DNA of 18,859 nucleotides, taken from Streptomycetaceae bacterium (GTDB lineage: Bacteria > Actinomycetota > Actinomycetes > Nanopelagicales > Nanopelagicaceae). Positions 6,612 through 14,136 of this stretch are shown piece after piece. The notes beneath the pieces are model-generated. The model was not told the origin of the DNA. It was given only the letters and a program-made list of their open reading frames with translations, and did not search any database. Every line of letters starts with the position of its first letter. The first letter of the stretch is position 1. The translations under genes were made by a program, and so were the position numbers. Where the stretch lies: contig JAIXYD010000114.1 in the NCBI GenBank assembly GCA_027490415.1, positions 1 through 18,859 of the forward strand. Reading direction: 5' to 3'.

Positions 6612-9314
6612 TCAACTTACAGCTTTAAAGGTTGCAATTTCAGGAGTGCTCACTGTGACGTTGTAAGTGCCATATCCCACTTCAAATCCGTTCAAAACTA
6701 TCTCGCCATTAACCCGAAGGACTGAATTGGATTTAAGTGGAAAATCAATCACTGCACGAGAACCAAAGGGAACTGTGACTTTTGCGTAAAGAACACTCTC
6801 TCCAACAAGTTCCCAAGAAATCGCAGCTTCGCCAAAAGGGGTATTGATTTCGGCTGATGCGTATGTAAATCCTTGACCTGGTCGTGGGGCAAATGTTATG
6901 TGTCGATATCCAGGGCTCTTTGTTGTTGGAGCTATTCCCGCAACATTTCGATAAACCCAATCAATGACCGCACCATAGGCATAGTGGTTAAATGAAATCA
7001 TCGAAGCATCCGGCTGATCTTCAGATGCAGTTGCCATTTCTCCCTTGTGAATTGATCCATCTTCGCGAATCGCATCCCAGCGCTCCCAAATGGTTGTCGC
7101 TTTTTGATCGACTTGATAGAGCCATGAACGAACTTTGCGACGCATCAACATTGTGTATGCAGCATCAACGTGACCATTTTTAGACAGAGCATGCAAGATA
7201 AGTGGAGTTCCAAGGAAGCCTGTAGTGATCTTTCCTTCGTCTGCAATCACCATGTCACTTAAAAGTTTTGCGACTTCAACTTTCTCAGAATCTGGAACGA
7301 TTCCAAATTCAAGAGCGATAGAACATCCGGCAGTTGTCTCTTTCGCCTCTTGGCCGAAGTGCGCCCAAATGTCTTTCCTGAGTGTTGCTGCTAATTCAGT
7401 GAATTTCTTGTGATGGGCCGCATCGCCAACAAGTGCTTCAGCGTCGGCAGCAAGCTGGACAGTATTTGCAAAGAAAGCATTCGCTACAAATTGTGCCTTC
7501 ACTTTTGAGAGCCAAGGTTGATCAACTGGTGCATCAGGGTCGCACCAATCTCCGAACTGAAATTCTTCTGGTAAGAATTTTTCGCCCTTACGGCGGGTTG
7601 ATAGACCTTCAACATACGCCCGAATACTTTCGAGTTGCTGCTTCAGAGTCGCCGCACTCCCGTAGGATTCATATGCAGCCATCGGAACTATCGTTGCTGC
7701 ATCTGCCCATCCTGCACGATCTGTGATTACCCATCCACCATCACCTGGCGAAGGTTGTTTCGACAAGATATCCGGAACGACAGCACCCACTCCGCCGACA
7801 CGCTTCTGATCGACCCAAAGGTCAACTAGCCAGTTTCGCCAGAAACTATCAAGTTTGAAGAGCGTATTTGATGTCATCGCAATCGCTTGCGCATCACCTG
7901 TCCATCCAAGGCGCTCATCACGTTGCGGGCAATCAGTTGGAACAGAGACCATATTGTCTGCAATAGACCAAACGACGTTCTGATGAAGGCGATTAAGTCG
8001 CGCATCAGATGAAGTGAAAAATCCGCGGCGTTGATTTGCTGATGAAATAGCTACACCAACTGCTGACACGAACTTTGCAGGTCCTGTAACTTCAGCGAAT
8101 TGGAATCCGTGGAAAGTGAATTTAGGCTCGAGAACGTGACGACCGTCGCGGTCAAGTGTGTAGTGATCTGTTGCCTTGGCTGTGCGTAGAGCAGCGGTAT
8201 GTAGATTTGGTCCTGGTTCAAGAACTTCAGCATGTCGAATCGTGACCACATCACCCTTCTTGCCATCAACAGTAAGTCGAACCCAGCCTGAAATGTTCTG
8301 ACTGAAATCTAGGAGTGTGCGACTAGTGTTCTTGGAATCGAGAACTCTGGACGCAAATTCCTCAACCTTTACAACGCGAGTAGAAGTGCGTGCAACGAGC
8401 GTTTCCTTGGCAAATGGGTAAAGAACTGGGGCAGCCCATGCGGAATCATTAAATCCAACTAGCTGCCAGCCCTTCTGACGTTTCGTGTAATCGATAGTTG
8501 TTCCATCATAAATATCTGCAAATTGGATCTCGCCACTAGATACTTTCCATGAATTGTCAGTCAGGACAACATCTTGTGATCCGTCCGCATAAGTAATCTC
8601 AAGTTGAGCAAGTAAGTGCAAATTCTTGCCGTAATTGTCATACATATTCATAAATCCAAGCTTGCCACGGGTCCAACCATCACCCAGTTCGGCGCTTAGG
8701 CAGTTGCCACCAACTTGTACTAAAGAGGTAACGTCATAAGTAACAAAAGTGCGACGATCATCGTATGCCGTCCAGCCTGGCGTAAAATATTCATCCGTCA
8801 CAGGAACCGCGTTGAGGTAAAGCGCGTGGATTCCTTCAGAGGTTGCATATAAGCGCGCCTTAGCAATCTTTTTTGCGGCCTGAAATTCTTTGCGAAGTAT
8901 TGGTGATGGCTCAGAGTGCGATGAAGAATCACCGATCGAATCTCCGATTAATTCTTTACCTGACGCTAAACCAGTCTCAAATTTTGTGTATGGACTAAAA
9001 TCTGACCATCCATATTGAGTTGCTATTCGAACGCGCAGATAGCGAATTTCGCGAGCCTTGCTTATATGACCTGATGCAACGATTTCAATCTGATCCGAAC
9101 CCGCAACTACTGGTGATGTCACTACTTCACCTGTCTCACCAACGGACGAAATTTCATAAGCTAGTTGAATGGCATCAGGGCGCTCACTGATGGTTTGCCA
9201 TGTCAATTGCGGGTCCACAATCGGCAAGCCGATTAAGTCAGCAGAGAATTGTGTCTGTAATCCAATAACCCTCGTTGCTTCATCGCGCTGTGATGTGACT
9301 GGTATTGATGGCAT
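6612..9314 (-). CDS. Alpha-L-rhamnosidase (glycoside hydrolase family 78)
   Basis: A 900-residue enzyme that removes terminal L-rhamnose from glycosides. The family signature DCPQRDERLGWTGDAQ is at 461-476 at the start of the (alpha/alpha)6 barrel, and contains the acidic residues of the active site. Further signatures are TTIWERWDAI and SFNHYAYGAVIDW. N-terminal beta domains precede the barrel (about 1-430, including KARLYATSEGIHALYLNAVPV, typical of the rhamnosidase N-terminal domain), and a C-terminal beta domain follows (about 815-900). There is no signal peptide (MPSIPVTSQRDEATR...), so it should act in the cytoplasm on imported substrate. The ATG at 9314 has a good Shine-Dalgarno (AAGGGG, 6 nt upstream). 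It lies 25 bp after the second permease gene in the same operon. Confidence in the family is high; the exact substrate (flavonoid glycoside, saponin or polysaccharide fragment) is unknown. Confidence 0.96.
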   Translation of the reverse strand: MPSIPVTSQRDEATRVIGLQTQFSADLIGLPIVDPQLTWQTISERPDAIQLAYEISSVGETGEVVTSPVVAGSDQIEIVASGHISKAREIRYLRVRIATQYGWSDFSPYTKFETGLASGKELIGDSIGDSSSHSEPSPILRKEFQAAKKIAKARLYATSEGIHALYLNAVPVTDEYFTPGWTAYDDRRTFVTYDVTSLVQVGGNCLSAELGDGWTRGKLGFMNMYDNYGKNLHLLAQLEITYADGSQDVVLTDNSWKVSSGEIQFADIYDGTTIDYTKRQKGWQLVGFNDSAWAAPVLYPFAKETLVARTSTRVVKVEEFASRVLDSKNTSRTLLDFSQNISGWVRLTVDGKKGDVVTIRHAEVLEPGPNLHTAALRTAKATDHYTLDRDGRHVLEPKFTFHGFQFAEVTGPAKFVSAVGVAISSANQRRGFFTSSDARLNRLHQNVVWSIADNMVSVPTDCPQRDERLGWTGDAQAIAMTSNTLFKLDSFWRNWLVDLWVDQKRVGGVGAVVPDILSKQPSPGDGGWVITDRAGWADAATIVPMAAYESYGSAATLKQQLESIRAYVEGLSTRRKGEKFLPEEFQFGDWCDPDAPVDQPWLSKVKAQFVANAFFANTVQLAADAEALVGDAAHHKKFTELAATLRKDIWAHFGQEAKETTAGCSIALEFGIVPDSEKVEVAKLLSDMVIADEGKITTGFLGTPLILHALSKNGHVDAAYTMLMRRKVRSWLYQVDQKATTIWERWDAIREDGSIHKGEMATASEDQPDASMISFNHYAYGAVIDWVYRNVAGIAPTTKSPGYRHITFAPRPGQGFTYASAEINTPFGEAAISWELVGESVLYAKVTVPFGSRAVIDFPLKSNSVLRVNGEIVLNGFEVGYGTYNVTVSTPEIATFKAVS

Positions 9315-9339
9315 TTCTGTCCCCTTTATAGTGTTTGAA

Positions 9340-10170
9340 CTAGCCTTTTACTGAACCTGCAGTTAATCCCGAAACAATCTTCTTATTGAAGATAATAAAG
9401 ACAATCAGTGGTGGAATTGTGATGAGTAAAATGTCCGTGAAGAGCAGGTTGTACTGAGTCAAGTATGCGCTCTGGAAATAAAAGAGAGTTAACTGGACCG
9501 TTGCGTTTTCATTTCCAGGCAAGAAGTAGAGCGGATTCGTAAAGTCGTTAAAGACAGCTACGGACGTGGTAACGATAATTGTTACGTTTACAGGCATCAA
9601 TAATGGGAAAATGATGCGGCGATATAGTGAAAATCCAGTACATCCATCCATCGCAGCAGCTTCATCAATTTCTTTGGGGATAGAAGATATAAAACTTTTA
9701 TAAATAAGAATTGCAAAAGCTGCGCTATAGGCCACTTCAATAAAGATCAATCCTTGCATCGTTTTGAATAGGTTTAACTTCTGAAGTACCCAGATTGTTG
9801 GAACAATTGCTGGTGGCACGATTAGTCCGGCAAGAATCATCACATTTGCAAATGTTGTCCACTTGCCTGGACGTCGAGAAAAGACAAAAGCAGCCATCGA
9901 GCTGACGATCACGATAAGCACTACAGATATAAAGGTGATAATTGTGGAGTTTATGAATGCTCGAATAACAATTCCATCATTCGTCGCTAGAACTGTTTTG
10001 ATGTTCTGCCACAATAAGAATTCTTCGCCTAAACTAAAATCGAATTGAAAAGATTCTTCGGCATTCTTGGTGGAAGTTAGAAAAATTAGTACAAAAGGTG
10101 CAACGAATACGAAGAGCCCTATTGGCACGGCTACAAAGTCAATCCAATTCTTCCGGAGAAAATTTTTCAA
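9340..10170 (-). CDS. ABC transporter permease, CUT1 (MalG-like) family
   Basis: A 276-residue integral membrane protein with about six membrane segments. It carries the cytoplasmic EAA loop EIDEAAAMDGCTGFSLYRRIIFPLL, which docks to the transport ATPase, and the C-terminal TAGSVKG tail of MalG-type permeases. I place the start at the TTG at 10170, not at the longer TTG at 10200. TTG 10170 overlaps the TGA of the upstream permease as TTGA and has an AAGGAG 8 nt upstream, whereas the longer start would overlap that gene by 34 bp. It pairs with the MalF-like permease to form the membrane channel of the sugar or glycoside importer. No ATPase gene is present in the operon. Confidence 0.93.
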   Translation of the reverse strand: MKNFLRKNWIDFVAVPIGLFVFVAPFVLIFLTSTKNAEESFQFDFSLGEEFLLWQNIKTVLATNDGIVIRAFINSTIITFISVVLIVIVSSMAAFVFSRRPGKWTTFANVMILAGLIVPPAIVPTIWVLQKLNLFKTMQGLIFIEVAYSAAFAILIYKSFISSIPKEIDEAAAMDGCTGFSLYRRIIFPLLMPVNVTIIVTTSVAVFNDFTNPLYFLPGNENATVQLTLFYFQSAYLTQYNLLFTDILLITIPPLIVFIIFNKKIVSGLTAGSVKG

Positions 10171-11069
10171 GCCTCCTGCTCCTTCCGATTGAAATACCAA
10201 TAAATCGGTCCAGTAATAGCAAGGACGAAGAAGAGAAGGATCACATTTCCAGCCGTGGCTAGACCATAGAAGCCTGCTTGATACTGCTTGTAGTTGATCG
10301 AGGCGATAACGTCAGAAAGGAATCCTGGACCACCGTTGGTCATGGCCCAAATCAGATCGAATGAACGCAGTCCACCAATAAAACTCAGGATAACCACAGC
10401 TGCAGTAGCCGGCTGCACTAGTGGGAGAGTTATATTTTTAAATTTATCCCAAGCGCCACCGCCATCTACTTCTAATGCTTCGTAATATTCTCTCGGAATC
10501 GTGGCAAGTCCAGCCATGAAAATGACTGTCGCCATTCCCACGCCTTTCCAAACGTCAACAAAGGCAACAGAAAAGAGGGGAAGTAGGTTTGGATCGACCA
10601 ACCAGCCAGGTCCATATGTTTCCCAGCCAATTGACTTTCCCAATGAAACAATTGCCTTATTGATTACACCATAATTTGGATCCATGAGCACGCTGAAAGT
10701 AAAGCCAACGCCAATCGTGGAAACTAGCACTGGGAAATAGACGACTGATCGTAGAAACCCCTTCGCCCGTAGGCGGCCTGTCAATAACAATGCAAGAGCC
10801 AATCCAATGATTACCTTCAGCCCTGATGTTACAACTCCATAGATAAGCGTGTTTTTAAATCCAATAGCTAGTGATGCCTCTTTAAAGTATTGAATAAAGT
10901 TTTCGAAACCAATGAACTCCCAATCGAAAAGAGTCCAACGAGTCATAGAGAAAAAGAAGGAAACAATTGTTGGAATTATGAAGAAAACTAGAAAAATAAT
11001 TCCTACGGGCGCAGCAAGACGATAAGAGTATGGACTCTTGATTTTCTTCTTGCTCTTACTCTTGGTCAC
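10167..11069 (-). CDS. ABC transporter permease, CUT1 (MalF/UgpA-like) family
   Basis: A 300-residue integral membrane protein with a basic N-terminus (MTKSKSKKKIKSPYS) and about six membrane segments. SMTRWTLFDWEFIGFENF near residue 45 and the EAA-type loop YYEALEVDGGGAWDKFKNITLPL are characteristic of the MalF-like partner of carbohydrate CUT1 importers. The start is the GTG at 11069; an in-frame TGA lies two codons upstream, so no longer version is possible. A GGTGA a few bases upstream is a weak ribosome binding site. It follows the binding-protein gene after an 81-bp gap that contains a strong hairpin, and its stop overlaps the next permease start. Confidence 0.93.
   Translation of the reverse strand: MTKSKSKKKIKSPYSYRLAAPVGIIFLVFFIIPTIVSFFFSMTRWTLFDWEFIGFENFIQYFKEASLAIGFKNTLIYGVVTSGLKVIIGLALALLLTGRLRAKGFLRSVVYFPVLVSTIGVGFTFSVLMDPNYGVINKAIVSLGKSIGWETYGPGWLVDPNLLPLFSVAFVDVWKGVGMATVIFMAGLATIPREYYEALEVDGGGAWDKFKNITLPLVQPATAAVVILSFIGGLRSFDLIWAMTNGGPGFLSDVIASINYKQYQAGFYGLATAGNVILLFFVLAITGPIYWYFNRKEQEA
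10179..10184 (-). promoter_or_regulatory. Shine-Dalgarno AAGGAG deciding the TTG start of the MalG-like permease
   Basis: On the minus strand AAGGAG is followed by 8 bases and then TTG at 10170, whose last two bases begin the TGA of the upstream gene. This supports a 4-bp overlapping, coupled start. Confidence 0.65.
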
Positions 11070-11096
11070 TAATCACCATTCCATCGAATATAAGTA

Positions 11097-11130
11097 GAGC
11101 TGGCGGACCAATTGCGTGGCCCGCCAGCTC
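11097..11130 (-). other. Intercistronic hairpin between the binding-protein and permease genes
   Basis: GAGCTGGCGG (11097-11106) and CCGCCAGCTC (11121-11130) are perfect inverted repeats. Past one A-C mismatch the pairing continues with CCA/TGG around a 6-nt loop. No T-run follows on the minus strand, so it is not a classical full terminator. Between a binding-protein gene and its permeases, such a stem typically protects the upstream mRNA and lowers downstream expression, giving excess binding protein. That role is inferred here. Confidence 0.7.
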
Positions 11131-11150
11131 CTTTACCTACTTTTCCTTAC

Positions 11151-12446
11151 TTACCAGCCCTTGAGACCAAGCTGCTTTGCCTGCTTTACAACATCGGCAT
11201 CGTAATCAGCCGCTGCTTTCTTTGCAGTTTTGATACCAAGACCGACCTCGATCAGAATCTTCTCGAGGTTTGGACCCTTGATAGGTGATACGAACTCAAG
11301 CGCTGGAGCGGTTGCATTTCGATCAAAGTATTTAACTAGATCTTTAACGGCACCAGGAAGAGCATTCGGGATGCTTGCGTTCTTGATGTAGTAAGGACCA
11401 CCTGCGAAGCCTTCAACGCTGTTCATAACATCGACAGCCTTTGCAGTTGTCATCCAGCCGACGAACTTCTTCGCAGCAGCAGCGTTCTTTGTATTGGCAG
11501 GGATATATGTACCTGAAGGCACCCAAACGGTTACACCGTTAACGCTTGCCTTTGAGCTTGGTTGAGCAAAGAAGCCGACGTTTTCAAGGCTTGCTGGTTG
11601 CTGTGAAGCAATCTGTGGGATTGCCCAAGTTGCCATTGGATAGTGTGCACCTTGTCCAAGTGCGACTTTATCCAGTGCCTGCGCATATGTTGTTGATGCG
11701 TAGTCGCGGTTGAAGTAGTTCAACTTCTTGAGTTCTTCGATGTACTCAAAGCCGCGAAGTGCAGCAGGGTTCTTTGCATACTTTTCTTTGTTGGCTGTGT
11801 AGTTCGCAGCGAAGTTTGGACTTGCGCTTTGAACATTGTAGTAATCAGCCAGAACGAATAATTGCGAAGTCCATGTGTCCTTATATGACTGAATAACAGG
11901 ATCAATACCAGCAGCCTTGATCTTCTTATTGTTTGCCATGAACTCGGCCCAGGTTGTTGGAACCTTTAGCTTAAGTTTTGCGTAAACCTTCTTGTTGTAG
12001 AGGATTCCGCCTCCAACAGCTGTACCAAATGGTGTTCCATAAACTTTCTTACCAACAGAAACAACTGGGTTAAATGATGATAGAACATTCTTCATGAAAG
12101 GCTCATTTGTGATCTCAAGAAGGTTCTTTGATGGAGCCAATGCCTGGAAAAGCGAACCTGAGTTGTATGTAAACACATCCTCCATCACGCCTGTTGCAAG
12201 CTTTGTCTTAACAAGGTTATCTCCGTCTGCACCACCTGGACGAAGAACTACTGTGACTTTATATCCGGGATTAGCCTTCTCGTATGCAGCTACGAGGGCT
12301 TTTGCTACATCTTGATTGCTCTGGCTGTTATCAATAAGCCATGTAATTTCTGTATCTGCGGCCTGCGATGGAGCGGCTGCGGCCGCTCCAAAGACAAGTG
12401 CGAGAGGTAGCGTGAGGGCAAACCCACGCTTCATCATTGTCTTCAT
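11151..12446 (-). CDS. Extracellular solute-binding protein (family 1) of the ABC glycoside/sugar importer
   Basis: A 431-residue secreted protein, first gene of the leftward operon. The N-terminus MKTMMKRGFALTLPLALVFG then AAAAAPSQAADTE is a Sec signal peptide with an Ala-rich cleavage region (likely after SQA). I see no lipobox cysteine, which is unusual for a Gram-positive-type binding protein. The mature part starts with a typical family 1 pattern (EITWLIDNSQSNQDVAKALVAAYEKANPGYKVTV) and later has GTPFGTAVGGGILYNKKVY and TAAKKFVGWMTT-type segments seen in MalE-like carbohydrate-binding proteins. The ATG at 12446 has GAGGAG close upstream. The ligand is probably a rhamnose-containing saccharide or glycoside, judged by its neighbours, not by binding-site residues. 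Confidence 0.92.
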   Translation of the reverse strand: MKTMMKRGFALTLPLALVFGAAAAAPSQAADTEITWLIDNSQSNQDVAKALVAAYEKANPGYKVTVVLRPGGADGDNLVKTKLATGVMEDVFTYNSGSLFQALAPSKNLLEITNEPFMKNVLSSFNPVVSVGKKVYGTPFGTAVGGGILYNKKVYAKLKLKVPTTWAEFMANNKKIKAAGIDPVIQSYKDTWTSQLFVLADYYNVQSASPNFAANYTANKEKYAKNPAALRGFEYIEELKKLNYFNRDYASTTYAQALDKVALGQGAHYPMATWAIPQIASQQPASLENVGFFAQPSSKASVNGVTVWVPSGTYIPANTKNAAAAKKFVGWMTTAKAVDVMNSVEGFAGGPYYIKNASIPNALPGAVKDLVKYFDRNATAPALEFVSPIKGPNLEKILIEVGLGIKTAKKAAADYDADVVKQAKQLGLKGW

Positions 12447-12468
12447 TTAATCTCCTCGAGTACCTTCT

Positions 12469-12486
12469 GGTTGAATCGTTTCAACC
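12469..12486 (-). promoter_or_regulatory. LacI-type operator of the import/hydrolysis operon
   Basis: GGTTGAATCGTTTCAACC is an 18-bp palindrome with the central CG of LacI/GalR-family operators and one mismatched pair. Its core TGAATCGTTTCA (12472-12483) recurs exactly at 13766-13777 in front of the rhamnose catabolic operon. It begins 9 bp after the predicted -10 box, so it covers about the first 20 transcribed bases, where a bound repressor would block transcription. Confidence 0.8.
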
Positions 12487-12495
12487 ATGTGACGG

Positions 12496-12524
12496 AATTT
12501 AGTGGGGGTTTCCCGACTCGTCAA
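12496..12524 (-). promoter_or_regulatory. Sigma70-type promoter of the import/hydrolysis operon
   Basis: On the minus strand TTGACG (12519-12524), a 17-bp spacer and TAAATT (12496-12501) form a near-consensus housekeeping promoter. Transcription would start around 12489, giving a leader of roughly 40 nt that contains the operator and the GAGGAG ribosome binding site of the binding-protein gene. Confidence 0.75.
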
Positions 12525-12587
12525 TGTATTTTTCTCTACAGTTCATAACAGTTTTATTACGTTTTTTCAGTTACGCAAACTCTGATT

Positions 12588-12600
12588 TTGAACAGTTCAA
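12588..12600. other. Palindrome TTGAACAGTTCAA, possible auxiliary operator
   Basis: This perfect 6+1+6 palindrome lies in the 200-bp gap between the lacI-type gene and the import operon. Its TTGAA...TTCAA arms match the arms of the main operator but its centre is one base shorter. The function is unknown. It could be a weak second repressor site or a site for another regulator. Confidence 0.3.
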
Positions 12601-12603
12601 TAT

Positions 12604-12646
12604 TTGCCCACGAACGACTCGCTTTGGGTATTTGATTCGAGGGCAA
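12604..12646 (-). terminator. Hairpin directly after the LacI-family gene, possible terminator
   Basis: On the minus strand TTGCCCTCGAA begins immediately after the regulator's TGA and pairs with TTCGTGGGCAA (one mismatch in 11 pairs) across a 21-nt loop. No T-run follows, so intrinsic termination would be weak or atypical. It may instead stabilise the mRNA end. Confidence 0.35.
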
Positions 12647-13645
12647 TCAATGCTTTCCTGTGGATGCTCTTTCCACTAATTGAGGCTGAAAACGAATTTG
12701 TTGATGCTCGTGAGTGTCTCTCTCTTCACACTCATTGAGTAACAAATCCGCTGCTGTAACGCCCATTTGATAGGCGGGCTGAGAGATCGAGGAGAGTGGT
12801 ACCGCTGCTGAAGCAGCAAACTCAATGTCGTCATAGCCCAGAATAGAAACTTGTTCTGGAATTCGAATTTTACTCTCTCGCAAGGTGCGCATAACTCCTA
12901 GTGCCAATAAGTCATTTGCGCAAAAAATTGCGCTGGGCATTGTCTTGAAAGATAAAATCTTTCTCGCTGCTTCTTCGCCTTGAGGGGTATTCATAAGGGA
13001 AACACGAATAGTTTCAACCTTAGCACCGGCAATCTTTGCAGCTTTTGCCACACCCGCACCACGATCTGCAACTTGCGGGATGCTATCCGGGCCACATACC
13101 CATGCGATGTCACTGTGTCCGAGACCTGTTAGATACTCAATACCCAGTTGTCCTCCATGGACGTCGTCAACGGATACCGAACATTGCTGTCGACCCTTGA
13201 GTTCGCGGTCGACAAGTGTCACGGCGATTCCTCGTTCGCGCATTGCATCAAGGCGGTCGGACTTTACATCGGTCGGGGTAATTAGCACTCCACGAACCTG
13301 TTGTTGAATCAAAACATTGATATAACGATCCTCTTTAGAGGCAGACTCGTCAGAGTTGCAGAGAAAAACCGCATAGTCACGCTTACTCGCAGCGTCTTCA
13401 ACTCCACGTGCGACTTCGGTAAAAAAAGGGTTTGCAACATCAGGAACGATTAAACCGAGGGTTCGGCTATTGCCGGAGCGGAGCTGACGAGCAAAGCCGT
13501 TTGGTACAAAACCTAGGTCATCAATGATGCGTTGAACACGAGCTAGCGTCTCTGGGGCTACAACTTCTGGTCGGTTGAGGACATTTGAAACGGTACCGAC
13601 CGAGACCTTTGCGGCCTTTGCTACCTCTCGTAGACTGACGCTCAT
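12647..13645 (-). CDS. LacI-family transcriptional regulator, probable rhamnose/rhamnoside repressor
   Basis: A 332-residue regulator of standard LacI/GalR length. Residues 1 to about 46 form the DNA-binding helix-turn-helix (SLREVAKAAKVSVGTVSNVLN). The hinge helix lies around NGFARQLRSGNSRTLG, followed by the periplasmic-binding-protein-like effector domain, opening with LIVPDVANPFF and including AIFCANDLLALGVMRTL and VSILGYDD. It is located between two operons that share the same 12-bp CG-centred palindrome, so it is the obvious candidate to bind it. The inducer is probably L-rhamnose, a pathway intermediate or a rhamnoside (inference). The start ATG at 13645 has no Shine-Dalgarno. A TTGACA-17 bp-AAGACT promoter ends 8 nt before the ATG, implying a near-leaderless mRNA. 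No operator copy overlaps that promoter, so simple autorepression is not evident. Confidence 0.93.
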   Translation of the reverse strand: MSVSLREVAKAAKVSVGTVSNVLNRPEVVAPETLARVQRIIDDLGFVPNGFARQLRSGNSRTLGLIVPDVANPFFTEVARGVEDAASKRDYAVFLCNSDESASKEDRYINVLIQQQVRGVLITPTDVKSDRLDAMRERGIAVTLVDRELKGRQQCSVSVDDVHGGQLGIEYLTGLGHSDIAWVCGPDSIPQVADRGAGVAKAAKIAGAKVETIRVSLMNTPQGEEAARKILSFKTMPSAIFCANDLLALGVMRTLRESKIRIPEQVSILGYDDIEFAASAAVPLSSISQPAYQMGVTAADLLLNECEERDTHEHQQIRFQPQLVERASTGKH

Positions 13646-13653
13646 AGAACGAG

Positions 13654-13682
13654 AGTCTTCCCGTGCGATTGAACTGTGTCAA
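13654..13682 (-). promoter_or_regulatory. Promoter of the LacI-family regulator gene
   Basis: On the minus strand there is a perfect -35 (TTGACA, 13677-13682), a 17-bp spacer and a weak -10 (AAGACT, 13654-13659). The -10 box is 8 nt from the ATG at 13645, with no ribosome binding site between, so the mRNA is probably leaderless or nearly so. Confidence 0.5.
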
Positions 13683-13722
13683 TAAATGTGATCTCTGGTC
13701 ACGAATATTTCACCCCACAGGG

Positions 13723-13751
13723 TTGACTCACGCTCAAATTCACCTTAACGT
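13723..13751 (+). promoter_or_regulatory. Predicted promoter of the rhamnose catabolic operon
   Basis: TTGACT (13723-13728), a 17-bp spacer and TAACGT (13746-13751) precede the operator. The -35 is good and the -10 is poor. The geometry, with the operator 14 bp past the -10, resembles that of the import operon promoter. TATTGT at 13758-13763 is an alternative -10 without a clear -35. Confidence 0.45.
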
Positions 13752-13765
13752 CTGCGTATTGTTTA

Positions 13766-13777
13766 TGAATCGTTTCA
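13766..13777 (+). promoter_or_regulatory. LacI-type operator of the rhamnose catabolic operon
   Basis: TGAATCGTTTCA is identical to the core of the operator at 12472-12483. It lies 12 bp before the rhaM start codon and downstream of the predicted promoter, so a bound repressor would block transcription. The flanking bases are not palindromic here, unlike in the other copy, which may mean weaker binding. Confidence 0.78.
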
Positions 13778-13789
13778 ATTGAGGGAGCC

Positions 13790-14113
13790 GTGGAGAGAGT
13801 CGGATTCAAACTTAAGCTTCGAAGAGAGAAGCTTGATGAGTACGTCATGCACCATCAAAACGTTTGGCCAGAAATGCTTGAAGCGCTCTCAGAAACTGGG
13901 TGGAATAACTACTCGCTTTTTCTTGATCGCAGTGATGCAACATTGTTTGGATATTTTGAAACACCGAGCCTCCAAAACGCTCTCGACAGCATGGCTGAAA
14001 AGGATGTCAATGAACGCTGGCAAGCGATTATGGCTGAATACTTTGAAGCTCTCGATGGTCGCAGACCAGATGAAGGTTTCCTGAAGCTCGAGAATATTTT
14101 CTACTTAAAATAA
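13790..14113 (+). CDS. rhaM: L-rhamnose mutarotase
   Basis: A 107-residue protein of the usual size for the RhaM (RhaU/YiiL) family, which interconverts the alpha and beta anomers of L-rhamnose in the cytoplasm. Family-typical segments are the N-terminal GFKLKLRREKLDEYVMHHQNVWPEML, the central GWNNYSLFLD...LFGYFET and the C-terminal MAEYFEALDG...FLKLENIFYL. The histidine in HHQNVWPEM and the paired aromatic residues are conserved in the family. The start is a GTG with GAGGGAG just upstream (13781-13787). It is the first gene of the rightward operon, directly after the shared operator, and 23 bp before the isomerase gene. Confidence 0.93.
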   Translation: MERVGFKLKLRREKLDEYVMHHQNVWPEMLEALSETGWNNYSLFLDRSDATLFGYFETPSLQNALDSMAEKDVNERWQAIMAEYFEALDGRRPDEGFLKLENIFYLK

Positions 14114-14136
14114 GTAAGAAGGAATGGAATACGACA

